From Alicyclobacillus tolerans (GTDB taxonomy: Bacteria; Bacillota; Bacilli; Alicyclobacillales; Alicyclobacillaceae): a DNA stretch of 34,823 nucleotides. Location of the stretch: assembly GCF_001447355.1 (NCBI RefSeq), contig NZ_JXBW01000026.1, positions 1 to 34,823 on the forward strand, read 5' to 3'. A program made the position numbers and the translations under genes. Below, piece after piece: positions 24,460 through 32,486 of this stretch. Each line of letters begins with the position of its first letter. The first letter of the stretch is position 1. The notes beneath the pieces were generated by a model. The model was given only the letters and a program-made list of their open reading frames with translations, searched no databases and was not told the origin of the DNA.

Positions 24460-25314
24460 ATGAGGGCGAAGCTCGGTTGGGCAAGTGCCTGTGTCGCGGT
24501 TTCTCTGGCGGCCTTGACAGGGTGTGGCACACCGGCGAACACCGCAAACCAGGCTGCCAATACGGCCGCTGGTTGGGTTGCAGGCACGGGTAATGCAGTC
24601 GGGCGCGGGTTGGCGGACGTAGGCAACGCGGCCGGCCGCGGGGCAGCTGCGATTGGGAACTTTGCAGGCCGCGGAGCAGCTGATGTCGGCAACGCCATCG
24701 GCGGGGCACTGGATCCGCGCGTCGCGCCAAACGGACGCGCGACAACTCCGTATGCGGGCGATGTCGCCAGAGCACCGTATGGAACGATCCGACATCAGGT
24801 TCAAGTCAATGCCGCAGCGAAAACGGTGTATGTGCAACTGAACGCCGCCCTGCCGGCACAGACGAACGCTACACGGCCCAATTTGACTGCCAGCGACGGC
24901 CGCGCTGTGATGGCACCAACATCGCCGCGCGCCTTCACAGATGGTCGCGGGGTAACAGCACCAACATCGCCAAATGCCTTCACGGATGGGCGCGGTGTGA
25001 CGGCACCCGGCGCTTACACGGCGGGCTCCGCTCTTGCCAACGGTGGTTGGCTACAAGTGTCTATCCCAACCGGCTGGAATGTCGTCGTAACCGGTAACCA
25101 GGCCAACCATGTGCAGCTTCGATCCGCTGGCGACCTGAATCGTGTGGGGGCCAATCCACAGCCTGGACGAACCGCCACGCAGGTGCGTTATCATTTGTCG
25201 GCGCCGGGTCAATTCCACCTTGTGACGACGGATGCAAACGGCAGAGTTGCGCAAATTCTCGATACCGTGATTGTCTCGAAAACGACTCAACATCCAGTTT
25301 TCACGGTACGATAA
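24460..25314 (+). CDS. Repeat-rich lipoprotein of unknown function
   Basis: I do not recognise this 284-residue protein. Its N-terminus is a lipoprotein signal, with a basic start, a hydrophobic stretch and the lipobox LTGC (lipidated Cys22). Residues 44-84 hold 3.5 copies of an 11-residue repeat of the type GNAxGRGxADV. Residues 146-187 hold nearly three copies of a 15-residue repeat of the type DGRGVTAPTSPNAFT. Between and after them come beta-rich stretches, including a C-terminal ~100 residues with LQVSIPTGWNVVVTGN and FHLVTTDANG that look like a small extracellular beta-sandwich. The latter recalls cupredoxin-like domains, but no Cys, His or Met copper ligand set is evident. GAGGGAGG lies 10 nt before the ATG. 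It is downstream of the exporter genes but 102 nt away. Confidence 0.8.
   Translation: MRAKLGWASACVAVSLAALTGCGTPANTANQAANTAAGWVAGTGNAVGRGLADVGNAAGRGAAAIGNFAGRGAADVGNAIGGALDPRVAPNGRATTPYAGDVARAPYGTIRHQVQVNAAAKTVYVQLNAALPAQTNATRPNLTASDGRAVMAPTSPRAFTDGRGVTAPTSPNAFTDGRGVTAPGAYTAGSALANGGWLQVSIPTGWNVVVTGNQANHVQLRSAGDLNRVGANPQPGRTATQVRYHLSAPGQFHLVTTDANGRVAQILDTVIVSKTTQHPVFTVR
24589..24711 (+). repeat. 11-residue coding repeat in the lipoprotein
   Basis: The DNA encodes GNAVGRGLADV, GNAAGRGAAAI, GNFAGRGAADV and a partial GNAIGGAL. The small-residue GxxxG spacing suggests a tightly packed, membrane-near helix or a right-handed coiled coil. Confidence 0.75.
24895..25020 (+). repeat. 15-residue coding repeat in the lipoprotein
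   Basis: Units DGRAVMAPTSPRAFT, DGRGVTAPTSPNAFT and DGRGVTAPGAYT follow each other without gaps. The Pro/Thr/Ser content suggests an extended linker outside the cell. Confidence 0.75.
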
Positions 25315-25329
25315 CACAGCATTCATGAG

Positions 25330-26181
25330 TTAGAGCATTCGTGCGCACAGCATGCCAAAGTACGTCGGCCGCTCATATGACAGCAATTGCGGCCGGCGTG
25401 CTCTTGGCGGCACGGCCCCCGCAAGAACGAGTGCTTGCCAGATGCCATCCGGTTTAGCATTTTCGATGATTTCCTCCGAAAACTGCATAAGCCCTTCCAA
25501 ATCCCCGCGCGAAATACATGCCACAACCGAATCGTCCAGCGCAGACGCATCCGGGTGCCAACCGTAAGGTCCACTAGGATCGTGGGTGTGTGACCAATCG
25601 CAACTCGCGATGATGGCAATACGCCTTCCCATCGATGTTGCGACTTTGGCAATCTGTTCACCCAGCTGAATGTGTTCCTGGTATGTGCGCGATCGCGCCG
25701 AATTGACAACGACAATGGGTATATCAGGCATATAAGATAGCGGAATGAGCGAGCCCCAATCGAGCGGGAGTGTCGAGAATACGCCTTTTTGGGTCGCGAA
25801 GTTGATAACGGCCATCGGTAACGAAGCGCTATTACTGGCAGCGCCAATGGCTCTGGCAAAAGCTTGGTCGACCACGCGGCGCATGTGGACTCGTTCTCCT
25901 ACATCCGGACGCGTGTTGCCTACCATCTGGGCGACCGTTAGTTCCGATAACTCCCCTTCCATAAATGAACTTGCGGCAATCGTGAATTGATTGTCTGCGC
26001 GCAGGCCGTGCGGCGTGATGACAACGATGACATCGGCTTCCACGGCCCGCATTTGCTGTGCAAGTTTCTCCATACTGGCTCGTGTCTTGGCCATCAAATG
26101 GGGTTCATCACCGGCCAGTTCTTTGAGAATGGGCAACCCATGTGGCGTGATGCATGCAAATACGACGGACGATGATGCCAT
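25330..26181 (-). CDS. Class III (LigB-type) extradiol dioxygenase family protein
   Basis: The 283-residue product resembles the catalytic B subunit of class III extradiol ring-cleaving dioxygenases (the LigB/DODA/MEMO superfamily). His14 in ITPHG, His58 in the second ITPHG, and SCDWSHTHDPSGPYGWH are likely metal-site or active-site histidines. Many single-gene members of this group in Bacilli and archaea have no proven substrate, and some superfamily members (MEMO1) are not dioxygenases, so no reaction is claimed. The ATG at 26181 is set by GGAGGAGAT just upstream. An in-frame upstream extension to 26280 has no such site. The gene converges on the lipoprotein gene and diverges from the DUF2294 gene. 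Confidence 0.8.
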   Translation of the reverse strand: MASSSVVFACITPHGLPILKELAGDEPHLMAKTRASMEKLAQQMRAVEADVIVVITPHGLRADNQFTIAASSFMEGELSELTVAQMVGNTRPDVGERVHMRRVVDQAFARAIGAASNSASLPMAVINFATQKGVFSTLPLDWGSLIPLSYMPDIPIVVVNSARSRTYQEHIQLGEQIAKVATSMGRRIAIIASCDWSHTHDPSGPYGWHPDASALDDSVVACISRGDLEGLMQFSEEIIENAKPDGIWQALVLAGAVPPRARRPQLLSYERPTYFGMLCARML

Positions 26182-26252
26182 GATTGATCTCCTCCTGTCG
26201 CAACTGTACGCCAATTGCGTGCTATGGCCAAGGGAGTAGCAAATTGCTTCTA

Positions 26253-26281
26253 TTGGCTTATGGAAGATAAGCGAATACAAT
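26253..26281 (+). promoter_or_regulatory. Promoter of the DUF2294/MpsC-like gene
   Basis: TTGGCT (26253-26258) and TACAAT (26276-26281) are separated by exactly 17 bp. Transcription should start near 26288, 30 nt before the gene. Confidence 0.6.
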
Positions 26282-26317
26282 TACAAACGAAGGACGCGAG
26301 GATCAGGGGAGATGAAC

Positions 26318-26713
26318 ATGGCGAAAAGCCGCGAGCAAGCATTTAACGAGATCGTGCGGCGTGTGCGCAAAGAGTGTTTCGGCAAGGGGCCGGAGCGCAT
26401 TCATACCGTGTTTGTCGACAACATGGCCATCTCCATCTTGCAAGGAAACTTAACTCCGACAGAGAAATTTATCAGCCGTACGCCGGAAGGCGCGGAAATT
26501 GTCAGATCGGCTCGTACCAATATGATTCAGGCATTGTACGCGAAAAAGGTCCCGGAGGGCATGGAGGAACTGGCTGGCTCAAAGATGTTGTACCTGTTCT
26601 CTGACTTCAAGGTTGAAGAGGATATGGGCGTTTCCGTCTTTATTTTCGAAAAGCCAATTGGGCAAGGTGCTCTATCTTGTACAAATGCGACTGACGCCAC
26701 AGATGAAGCGTAA
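26318..26713 (+). CDS. DUF2294 / MpsC-like family protein
   Basis: This small soluble protein of 131 residues fits the DUF2294 family, also called MpsC after a component of a sodium-translocating system in Staphylococcus. Recognisable stretches are GKGPERIHTVFVDNMAI, LTPTEKFISRTPEG and VRSARTNMIQ. Its biochemical role is not established here, and no mpsA/mpsB (dabB/dabA) homologue is in the window. A gene of this family accompanies formate dehydrogenase in the Bacillus subtilis yrh cluster as I recall it, so a link with formate metabolism is likely from context. The second ATG (26318) is chosen because AGGGGAG lies 6 nt upstream. The first ATG, at 26312, abuts it. Confidence 0.75.
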   Translation: MAKSREQAFNEIVRRVRKECFGKGPERIHTVFVDNMAISILQGNLTPTEKFISRTPEGAEIVRSARTNMIQALYAKKVPEGMEELAGSKMLYLFSDFKVEEDMGVSVFIFEKPIGQGALSCTNATDATDEA

Positions 26714-26791
26714 GATATGATCATATCTATGGGGGCTAATCAATTTTTCCGTTGAATTCGCTTTCATAACTAAACTGTGCTATCATACGAC

Positions 26792-26925
26792 ATGTGGCGA
26801 GCGCATTCGTGTGAGTGAGCGCGCTACAAAAAATGCTCGACGCTTGTATGGTAGGCCTGTAGGCTCTGCAGGCAAACACATCGGCACAAGTTGACTGCTT
26901 TGGCGGACAATTTGTGCCTTTTTTG
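26792..26925 (+). ncRNA. Structured leader or small RNA ending in an intrinsic terminator, upstream of the formate channel
   Basis: The 330-nt gap 26714-27043 has no credible gene. An extended -10 (TGCTATCAT, 26778-26786) predicts a transcript starting near 26792, at the foot of hairpin 1. Hairpin 1 (26794-26827) has 13 pairs, a GTGT loop and two purine mismatches (A26800 with G26821, and G26803 with A26818) on either side of two G-C pairs. An A-run follows. Hairpin 2 pairs GCCTGTAG (26855-26862) with CTGCAGGC (26866-26873). The RNA ends at a terminator (26883-26924). No -35 box is obvious. It matches none of the riboswitch classes I can recall (ZTP, THF, molybdenum cofactor, fluoride, guanidine). 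It could be an attenuator for the formate genes or an independent small RNA. Confidence 0.5.
26883..26924 (+). terminator. Rho-independent terminator of the RNA upstream of the formate channel
   Basis: GGCACAAGTTG (26883-26893) and CAATTTGTGCC (26908-26918) form an 11-bp stem with one G-U pair and a 14-nt loop, followed by six T. It lies 119 nt before the formate channel start. The remaining 26925-27043 shows no clear promoter. Confidence 0.85.
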
Positions 26926-27043
26926 TGTTCTTTGGCTCTCATGGAATCCTGTCATGATTTTTCATTTTCCGGCTGAATTGAAGCATCCTATGCCTGTTCA
27001 TGCGCGATCGAGCAGCGAAAAAACCTAGAAAGGTGGAATTTGG

Positions 27044-27838
27044 ATGAGCAATTTCTTGACTCCGGCGGAAATCGCCCAAACCGCTGCCGCCATCGGCCAC
27101 GACAAGGCAAAACAGTCATGGTGGAAACTGTTGATTCTTGGTTTTTTGGCAGGGGCGTTTATCGCGCTTGGATTCCTGGTGGACATTCGCGTGACTGCGA
27201 GCTTGCCAGACAGTTTGGCGTCCATCAAGAGTCTATTGGGCGGCGCCGTCTTCCCGGTCGGCCTGATGTTGGTGGTGATTGCCGGAGCAGAGCTTTTGAC
27301 AGGCAACATGATGACGCTACCTCTCGCGCTGCACGCGAAGAAAATTGGTATCGGCGGCCTTGTGTACAACTGGTTTTGGGTGCTAATTGGCAATCTGATT
27401 GGCGCGTTGTTTGTCGCTGGTGTATTTGGGGTGGGTGTACATCTGCTCACCGAGGATCCGTTTAAGACGACTGTCATTGCGCTGGCGACCGCCAAGGCAA
27501 AACTGCCGTTTGGTTCGACCATCTTATCCGCCATCGGGTGTAACTGGCTGGTTTGTCTCGCCGTATGGATGGCGTATGGCGCAAAGGATATTGGAGGCAA
27601 GATTCTGGCCATCTGGTTTCCCATCATGACCTTTGTCGCGATCGGCTTTCAACACGTTGTTGCCAACATGTTTGTGCTACCGGCGGGTCTATGGGTTGGC
27701 GCACCAATTTCATGGGGCCAAATCATTGTCGAGTGGATTGGCGCGTTCATTGGCAATGCCATCGGTGGCTGGCTGTTCACCGCGACCGCATATTTTCTGG
27801 TCTACATGCGGAAAGCCGGGGACACCACGACGGGTTGA
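27044..27838 (+). CDS. focA: Formate/nitrite transporter family channel
   Basis: This is a FocA/NirC-family membrane channel for formate or related small anions, 264 residues with six hydrophobic segments. Family signatures include GAELLTGNMMTLPLAL in the second-third helix region, GNLIGALFVA, and NWLVCLAVWMAYGAKDIGGKILAIWFPIMTFVAIGFQHVVANMF (described here in parts: the CNWLVCLAVWM helix, the GKILAIWFPI helix and the FQHVVANMF motif). The FQHVVANMF histidine is the one that gates anion passage in the family. The ATG follows GAAAGGTGG. The formate dehydrogenase gene starts 117 nt downstream behind a hairpin, so the channel probably supplies formate to it or exports it. Similarity to YrhG/FdhC-type channels is likely. 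Confidence 0.92.
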   Translation: MSNFLTPAEIAQTAAAIGHDKAKQSWWKLLILGFLAGAFIALGFLVDIRVTASLPDSLASIKSLLGGAVFPVGLMLVVIAGAELLTGNMMTLPLALHAKKIGIGGLVYNWFWVLIGNLIGALFVAGVFGVGVHLLTEDPFKTTVIALATAKAKLPFGSTILSAIGCNWLVCLAVWMAYGAKDIGGKILAIWFPIMTFVAIGFQHVVANMFVLPAGLWVGAPISWGQIIVEWIGAFIGNAIGGWLFTATAYFLVYMRKAGDTTTG

Positions 27839-27866
27839 CAAGCCCATCGTATTCATGCGTCGAATG

Positions 27867-27898
27867 CCGCGCCAAGAACGACTTTGGCGCGGTTTCTT
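27867..27898 (+). terminator. Terminator-like hairpin between the formate channel and formate dehydrogenase genes
   Basis: CCGCGCCAA (27867-27875) and TTGGCGCGG (27884-27892) form a 9-bp stem, followed by TTTCTT. The interrupted T-run suggests partial termination, lowering expression of the downstream gene. Confidence 0.65.
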
Positions 27899-28570
27899 GT
27901 CACATTCTCCGAAGCCAACTACATCATTTGCGATAAAAGCAAGGAGGTCATAGCCGTGAAGGAAGGACTCATTCACGTCGTGATTGACGGGCAGGAGCAC
28001 TGGGTACCATCCGGGGCGTCCGTTTTAGACGCGATTCTCGACAGCGGCGTGGATCATCCGCACGTGTGTTACCATCCTGCACTTGGACCTATCGAAACGT
28101 GCGATACGTGCATCGCGCAGGTCGATGGTCAATTGGTGCGCGCTTGTGCTACGCAAGTTGCATCGGGCATGCAGATTCAAACAAAGTCTGTCGCTGCCCG
28201 CTACGCACGGAAAGAAGCGATGGATCGGATTTTGCAAAATCACGACCTGTATTGCACGGTGTGTGATAACAATAATAAGAACTGCACTCTGCACAACACC
28301 GTGATGAATATGGGCATTGAGCATCAAGCCTATCCTTTTACGCCAAAGCCCTATGAAGTCGACATGAGCAACCCATTTTATCGATACGATCCGAACCAAT
28401 GTATTTTATGTGGGCGCTGTGTCGAGGCTTGCCAGAACTTGCAGGTCAGCGAAGTGCTCTCCATCGACTGGTCACGTGAGCAGCCGCGTGTCATTTGGGA
28501 TCATGATGTGCCCATCAATGAATCGTCCTGTGTTTCGTGTGGCCACTGTGTAACCGTTTGTCCATGCAAT

Positions 28571-28602
<32 letters not shown>

Positions 28603-28657
28603 TGGATACCTGACCGGGATTGAAACAGGCACCTTGAGCCAAATGATTGATATCACG

Positions 28658-28802
28658 AAACAGGTCGAGCCTGGCTATTCATCGATTTTTGCGATCTCGG
28701 AAATCGAAGCGGAATTGCGGGAGGCGCGCATTCGTAAAACCAAGACGGTCTGTACCTACTGTGGCGTGGGCTGTTCGTTTGACGTATGGACGAAGGGCCG
28801 TG
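28658..28802 (+). repeat. 145-nt exact direct repeat, first copy
   Basis: This segment of the formate dehydrogenase gene, from the AAACAGGTCGAGCC block to GACGAAGGGCCGTG, recurs without a mismatch (by eye) at 28897-29041, an offset of 239 nt. It encodes the linker and the VCTYCGVGCSFDVWTKGR start of the molybdopterin domain. Confidence 0.9.
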
Positions 28803-28899
28803 TTCGTTTGACGTATGGACGAAAGACCGCGAAATCCTCAAGGTTGAGCCGCAGATGGAGGCGCCGACGAATCAGATTTCGACATGCATCAAAGGCAAA
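28801..28899 (+). repeat. Diverged copy of the molybdopterin-domain start
   Basis: This 99-nt block is homologous to 29011-29109 but differs at about 19 positions (roughly 81% identity), mostly silent or conservative. It encodes SFDVWTKDREILKVEPQMEA where the main copy has SFDVWTKGRDILKVEPRMEA. Such divergence beside an exact repeat implies a different origin, for example a second formate dehydrogenase gene. Confidence 0.8.
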
Positions 28900-29041
28900 C
28901 AGGTCGAGCCTGGCTATTCATCGATTTTTGCGATCTCGGAAATCGAAGCGGAATTGCGGGAGGCGCGCATTCGTAAAACCAAGACGGTCTGTACCTACTG
29001 TGGCGTGGGCTGTTCGTTTGACGTATGGACGAAGGGCCGTG
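28897..29041 (+). repeat. 145-nt exact direct repeat, second copy
   Basis: This is the second copy of the repeat at 28658-28802. From here the gene reads on in frame through the catalytic domain to 31140, so this copy belongs to the functional 3' part. Confidence 0.9.
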
Positions 29042-31160
29042 ACATCCTCAAAGTGGAGCCCCGGATGGAAGCGCCTGCAAACCAAATCTCGACGTGCGTG
29101 AAAGGCAAGTTTGGATGGGACTTTGTCAATAGCGAGGAGCGCATTGTCGAACCGTTGGTTCGTCGCGGCGACGCCTTTTACAGTGTGACCTGGGACGAGG
29201 CGCTGGATGTTATTGAAACGCGAATCAAGGCGATTCAAGCCCGCGATGGGTATGACGCGGTCGGATGGATTGCGTCATCCAAGTCGACCAACGAGGAAAA
29301 TTACTTGATGCAAAAGTTGGCTCGTTCCGTGATGTTTACCAACAACATCGACAACTGTTCGCGCTACTGTCAATCTCCGGCCACGGAAGCCCTGCGGCGG
29401 ACGATGGGACTTGGCGGCGACACCGGATCGATCCGCGATCTCGAGTTGGCCGATCTCGTCATCATTGTCGGCGCTAATCCGGCCGAGGCGCACCCGGTGC
29501 TCTCGACGCGCCTGCGCCGTGCGCAAAAGAAGCGAGGACAGAAGCTGATTGTCGCCGATGTCCGCCGCAATATTATGGCGGAACGTGCCGATCTGTTTTT
29601 ACAGCCGCGCCAGGGAACCGATCTCGTGTGGCTGTCCGCCGTGACGAAATACATGATTGACTGCGGCAAGCACGATCAACTTTTCCTGCGCGATCGCGTA
29701 AATGGCTTTGCGGAGTTCGTGCGCTCACTGGATGCGTTTACGCTTGCGTACGCAAGTGAAGTTTGCGGAGTGCGTGAGGCAGAACTAATTCGCATCGCCG
29801 AGATGATTATGGCGGCGGAGCGGGTGTCAATCTGCTGGGCGATGGGCGTCACACAACACGTCGGCGGTTCCGACACGAGTACTGCAATTTGCAACCTGCT
29901 CTTGGTGACGGGAAATGTCGCACGGCCTGGCACAGGTGCCTACCCGCTGCGGGGGCACAACAACGTACAAGGTGCGGGCGATATGGGCTGTGCACCTACA
30001 TTTTTCCCGGGGTATGAGCCAGTGGCCAATGAAGCGATTCGCCGGAAATATGAACAGGCGTGGAAAACGCCCTTACCGATCACGCCGGGTCTCAACAACC
30101 ACCAAATGGTAGATGCCATTCACGAAGGCAAGCTGAAGGCCCTGTACCTCGTGGGTGAAGACATGGCGGTGGTCGATTCCAACGCAAACTATGTGCAGCA
30201 GGCGTTCACAAAACTTGAGTTTTTTGTCGTACAGGACGTGTTTTTTAGTAAAACGGCTCAATTCGCGGATGTCATTTTGCCGGCGTGCCCGAGCTTAGAA
30301 AAGGAAGGCACGTTCACCAATACAGAACGCAGAATCCAACGCTTGTATCGGGTTCTGGAGCCACTCGGCCAGGCAAAGCCGGATTGGGAAATCATACAAC
30401 TGGTCGCCAATCGATTCGGCGCGAATTGGCAATACACATCGCCACAGGAGATCTTCGAGGAGGCTTGTGGTCTTACGGAGTTATTCAAGGGTGCGACCTA
30501 TGGCCGACTCGAAGGTTATCGTAGCTTACAGTGGCCAGTCGCGGCGGACGGTACAGATACGCCCCTCTTATATGTGGACGGTTTCGCCTTCGCGGACAAA
30601 AAAGCGCGCTTGTATCCGGTCGCCTGGACACCACCTATCACAGTTGCTGACGAATATGATCTTGAGCTGAACAATGGCCGCCTGTTGGAGCACTTCCATG
30701 AGGGAAATATGACGAGTCGCGTACCTGGCATCCACGCGAAGGTACCTGAAACATATGTCGAAATCTCACCTGCATTGGCGGCGGATCGCAAGATTGCCAA
30801 TGGCGCACTTGTCCGTCTCATTTCGCCCCACGGACGCGTGAAGGTGCGCGTGGTCGTAACAGACCGTGTATCCGGGAACAAAATCTATCTTCCACTGTTG
30901 TCGCGACGCGACGAAGAGGCCGTCAACCTGTTGACGTCAAGCGATCACGACACGGCGACGTTCACTCCGGCGTACAAGGAGATGCGGGTGCGCATGGAAG
31001 TCATCGAGGCGCACGGAGAATCGCCGATAAAGACAGGGAACTTCCGCTTGGGTAAGCCGAACCCACAGCCTGGCGTCAATGTGGAGCAAAAGTGGGGCCG
31101 GGCAGACTACGCACCACTTGTGACAGACCGCCGTTCATAACGGCAGAAAGGATGGGAGCG

Positions 31161-31682
31161 ATGGGCGAGCCTATTACATCCATTCAGCGGCCGCAGACCG
31201 CCGCCATGAATTCAAGCCAGTCCACGCACGAACGTGTCATGGCGCAACTGGCTTCCGATGAAGAAGGCGTCATCGCCGGCTTAAGACTGCTTGGCGCGCT
31301 TGAGGACAAAGGATTGCTTCCGCTACTCACCGCGATGGTGGAACGAGGTGACCAGGTTTTGGCCCGTGGGGTCGAGGCCTTGAACACGCCAAGTGGCATT
31401 TCCACTTTACAAATCGCAATCACTTTGTTGCAATGGGTAGGGAAACTCGATCCGGACAGCGTTTCCACGCTTTTGACCGCACTGACTGCGGGCGTCAAAC
31501 GGGCCGCTGGCAAGGACGACGGAACTGCTGTAAGTGTTATGGAGAGCGGTGCACGCCCGCTGGGGATATACGATTTGCTAGCCAAGTTCCAGGACCCAAG
31601 TGTGAATACAGCGATTGCATACCTGTTTGAATTCTTGGCGGGTATGGGCGAAGCGCTACGCGAAGCCCGATTGTCGAAATAA
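31161..31682 (+). CDS. yrhD: DUF1641 family protein (YrhD-like)
   Basis: This 173-residue protein belongs to the DUF1641 family, found next to formate dehydrogenase genes in bacilli (YrhD in Bacillus subtilis). It is mostly helical, with GLLPLLTAMVERGDQVL, LQIAITLLQWVGKLD and the C-terminal SVNTAIAYLFEFLAGMGEAL. Hydrophobic stretches are moderate, so membrane insertion is doubtful. The role is unknown, perhaps an accessory or small subunit of the dehydrogenase. The ATG at 31161 has AAAGGA 9 nt upstream. ATG 31152 lies too close to that site. It begins 20 nt after the dehydrogenase stop codon and is surely co-transcribed. Confidence 0.85.
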   Translation: MGEPITSIQRPQTAAMNSSQSTHERVMAQLASDEEGVIAGLRLLGALEDKGLLPLLTAMVERGDQVLARGVEALNTPSGISTLQIAITLLQWVGKLDPDSVSTLLTALTAGVKRAAGKDDGTAVSVMESGARPLGIYDLLAKFQDPSVNTAIAYLFEFLAGMGEALREARLSK

Positions 31683-31700
31683 GAATTTGTCGCGGGGACG

Positions 31701-32450
31701 GTGGATCGAACGGTGTGGACCAACATCGGTTGCGGCGAGCGGGTAGATCTCGATGAAGGGCTTCGGCTCTCGCGCCTGTTACCCGCCAGTGATGGTGGTG
31801 TGCCGCCGCTCGATCCGCTTTTGCTCGTCGACGACATTCAGATGAACGGGTATGGTTTTCCTTCGCATGTACACAGCGGTTTCGAAAAGCTCACGCTGAC
31901 CCTAGAAGGACGCGTTCGACATACGGATGAAACCGGGCGCGACGAAATACTGTCTGCGGGCGATGTACACTACCTGTTTGCAGGAACCGGCTTTGTTCAC
32001 GCGGAGTTACCCGTATCACAATGCCGAATTATCCAAATATGGTTTAATACACCTGCTTATACTCAGGGTGACAGAGGATTTGCAAAAACCTATCGACGAC
32101 AAGCGTGTGCGACGCACAAGAAGGATTGGGGGAGCCTCATGGAGGTAGCTGGTCCTTCGGCGCCCATTCAATTGGTCTGTGCAGCTTCAGTTTCCATTTG
32201 GGAGATGAAACCTCGTGCCATTGCCGAGCCTGGCTGTCAAGGCATGGGCCTAGCTTATTTGTTGCAGGGGGAAGTGTCGACACCGCAAGGGATGGCCAGC
32301 AGTGGACAGTGCCTCACTGTTGGCAGCACACATTCACGGTCTGGGAAGATCCAGGCTGGTGATGAAGGATGTGTCTTCCTGTGGGTGACGGGTCAGCCCC
32401 TAAAGGAGCCCGTTTCCATGTTGGGCGGGCATGTCATAAAAGTCATATGA
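31701..32450 (+). CDS. Pirin family protein
   Basis: This is a bicupin protein of the pirin family, 249 residues. The N-terminal cupin keeps the usual metal ligands, with two His in FPSHVHSGFEKLTL and a later His and Glu in GTGFVHAELP. LEGRVRHTDETG and LSAGDVHYLFAG are typical pirin stretches. Some pirins act as quercetin dioxygenases and others as redox-sensing cofactors, so no reaction is assigned. The start is GTG at 31701 behind GCGGGGAC, a modest ribosome site. It follows the DUF1641 gene by 18 nt, so it may be the last gene of the formate transcript. It converges on the flavoprotein gene at 32487. Confidence 0.85.
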   Translation: MDRTVWTNIGCGERVDLDEGLRLSRLLPASDGGVPPLDPLLLVDDIQMNGYGFPSHVHSGFEKLTLTLEGRVRHTDETGRDEILSAGDVHYLFAGTGFVHAELPVSQCRIIQIWFNTPAYTQGDRGFAKTYRRQACATHKKDWGSLMEVAGPSAPIQLVCAASVSIWEMKPRAIAEPGCQGMGLAYLLQGEVSTPQGMASSGQCLTVGSTHSRSGKIQAGDEGCVFLWVTGQPLKEPVSMLGGHVIKVI

Positions 32451-32486
32451 GTTCCAGTGTGCGCGAATTTCGTGGCAATACGCCGT

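Noticed and set aside
24456-24698. Pro/Ala-rich minus-strand open frame opposite the lipoprotein
   Set aside because: It mirrors the Gly/Ala repeats of the plus-strand gene and lacks a ribosome site.
24589-25020. CRISPR-like spacing of repeats
   Set aside because: The repeats keep one reading frame, have no unique spacers and encode regular peptide units.
26792-26862. Very short ATG frames in the RNA before the formate channel (8 and 9 codons)
   Set aside because: Neither has a ribosome site, and the first ATG coincides with the predicted transcript start. Random occurrence is likely.
26792-26925. ZTP, THF, fluoride, guanidine or molybdenum-cofactor riboswitch
   Set aside because: The conserved core sequences of those classes, as I remember them, are absent.
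27884-27955. Upstream extension of the formate dehydrogenase reading frame
   Set aside because: It overlaps the terminator-like hairpin and has no ribosome site, while AAAGGAGGT-type pairing clearly sets GTG 27956.
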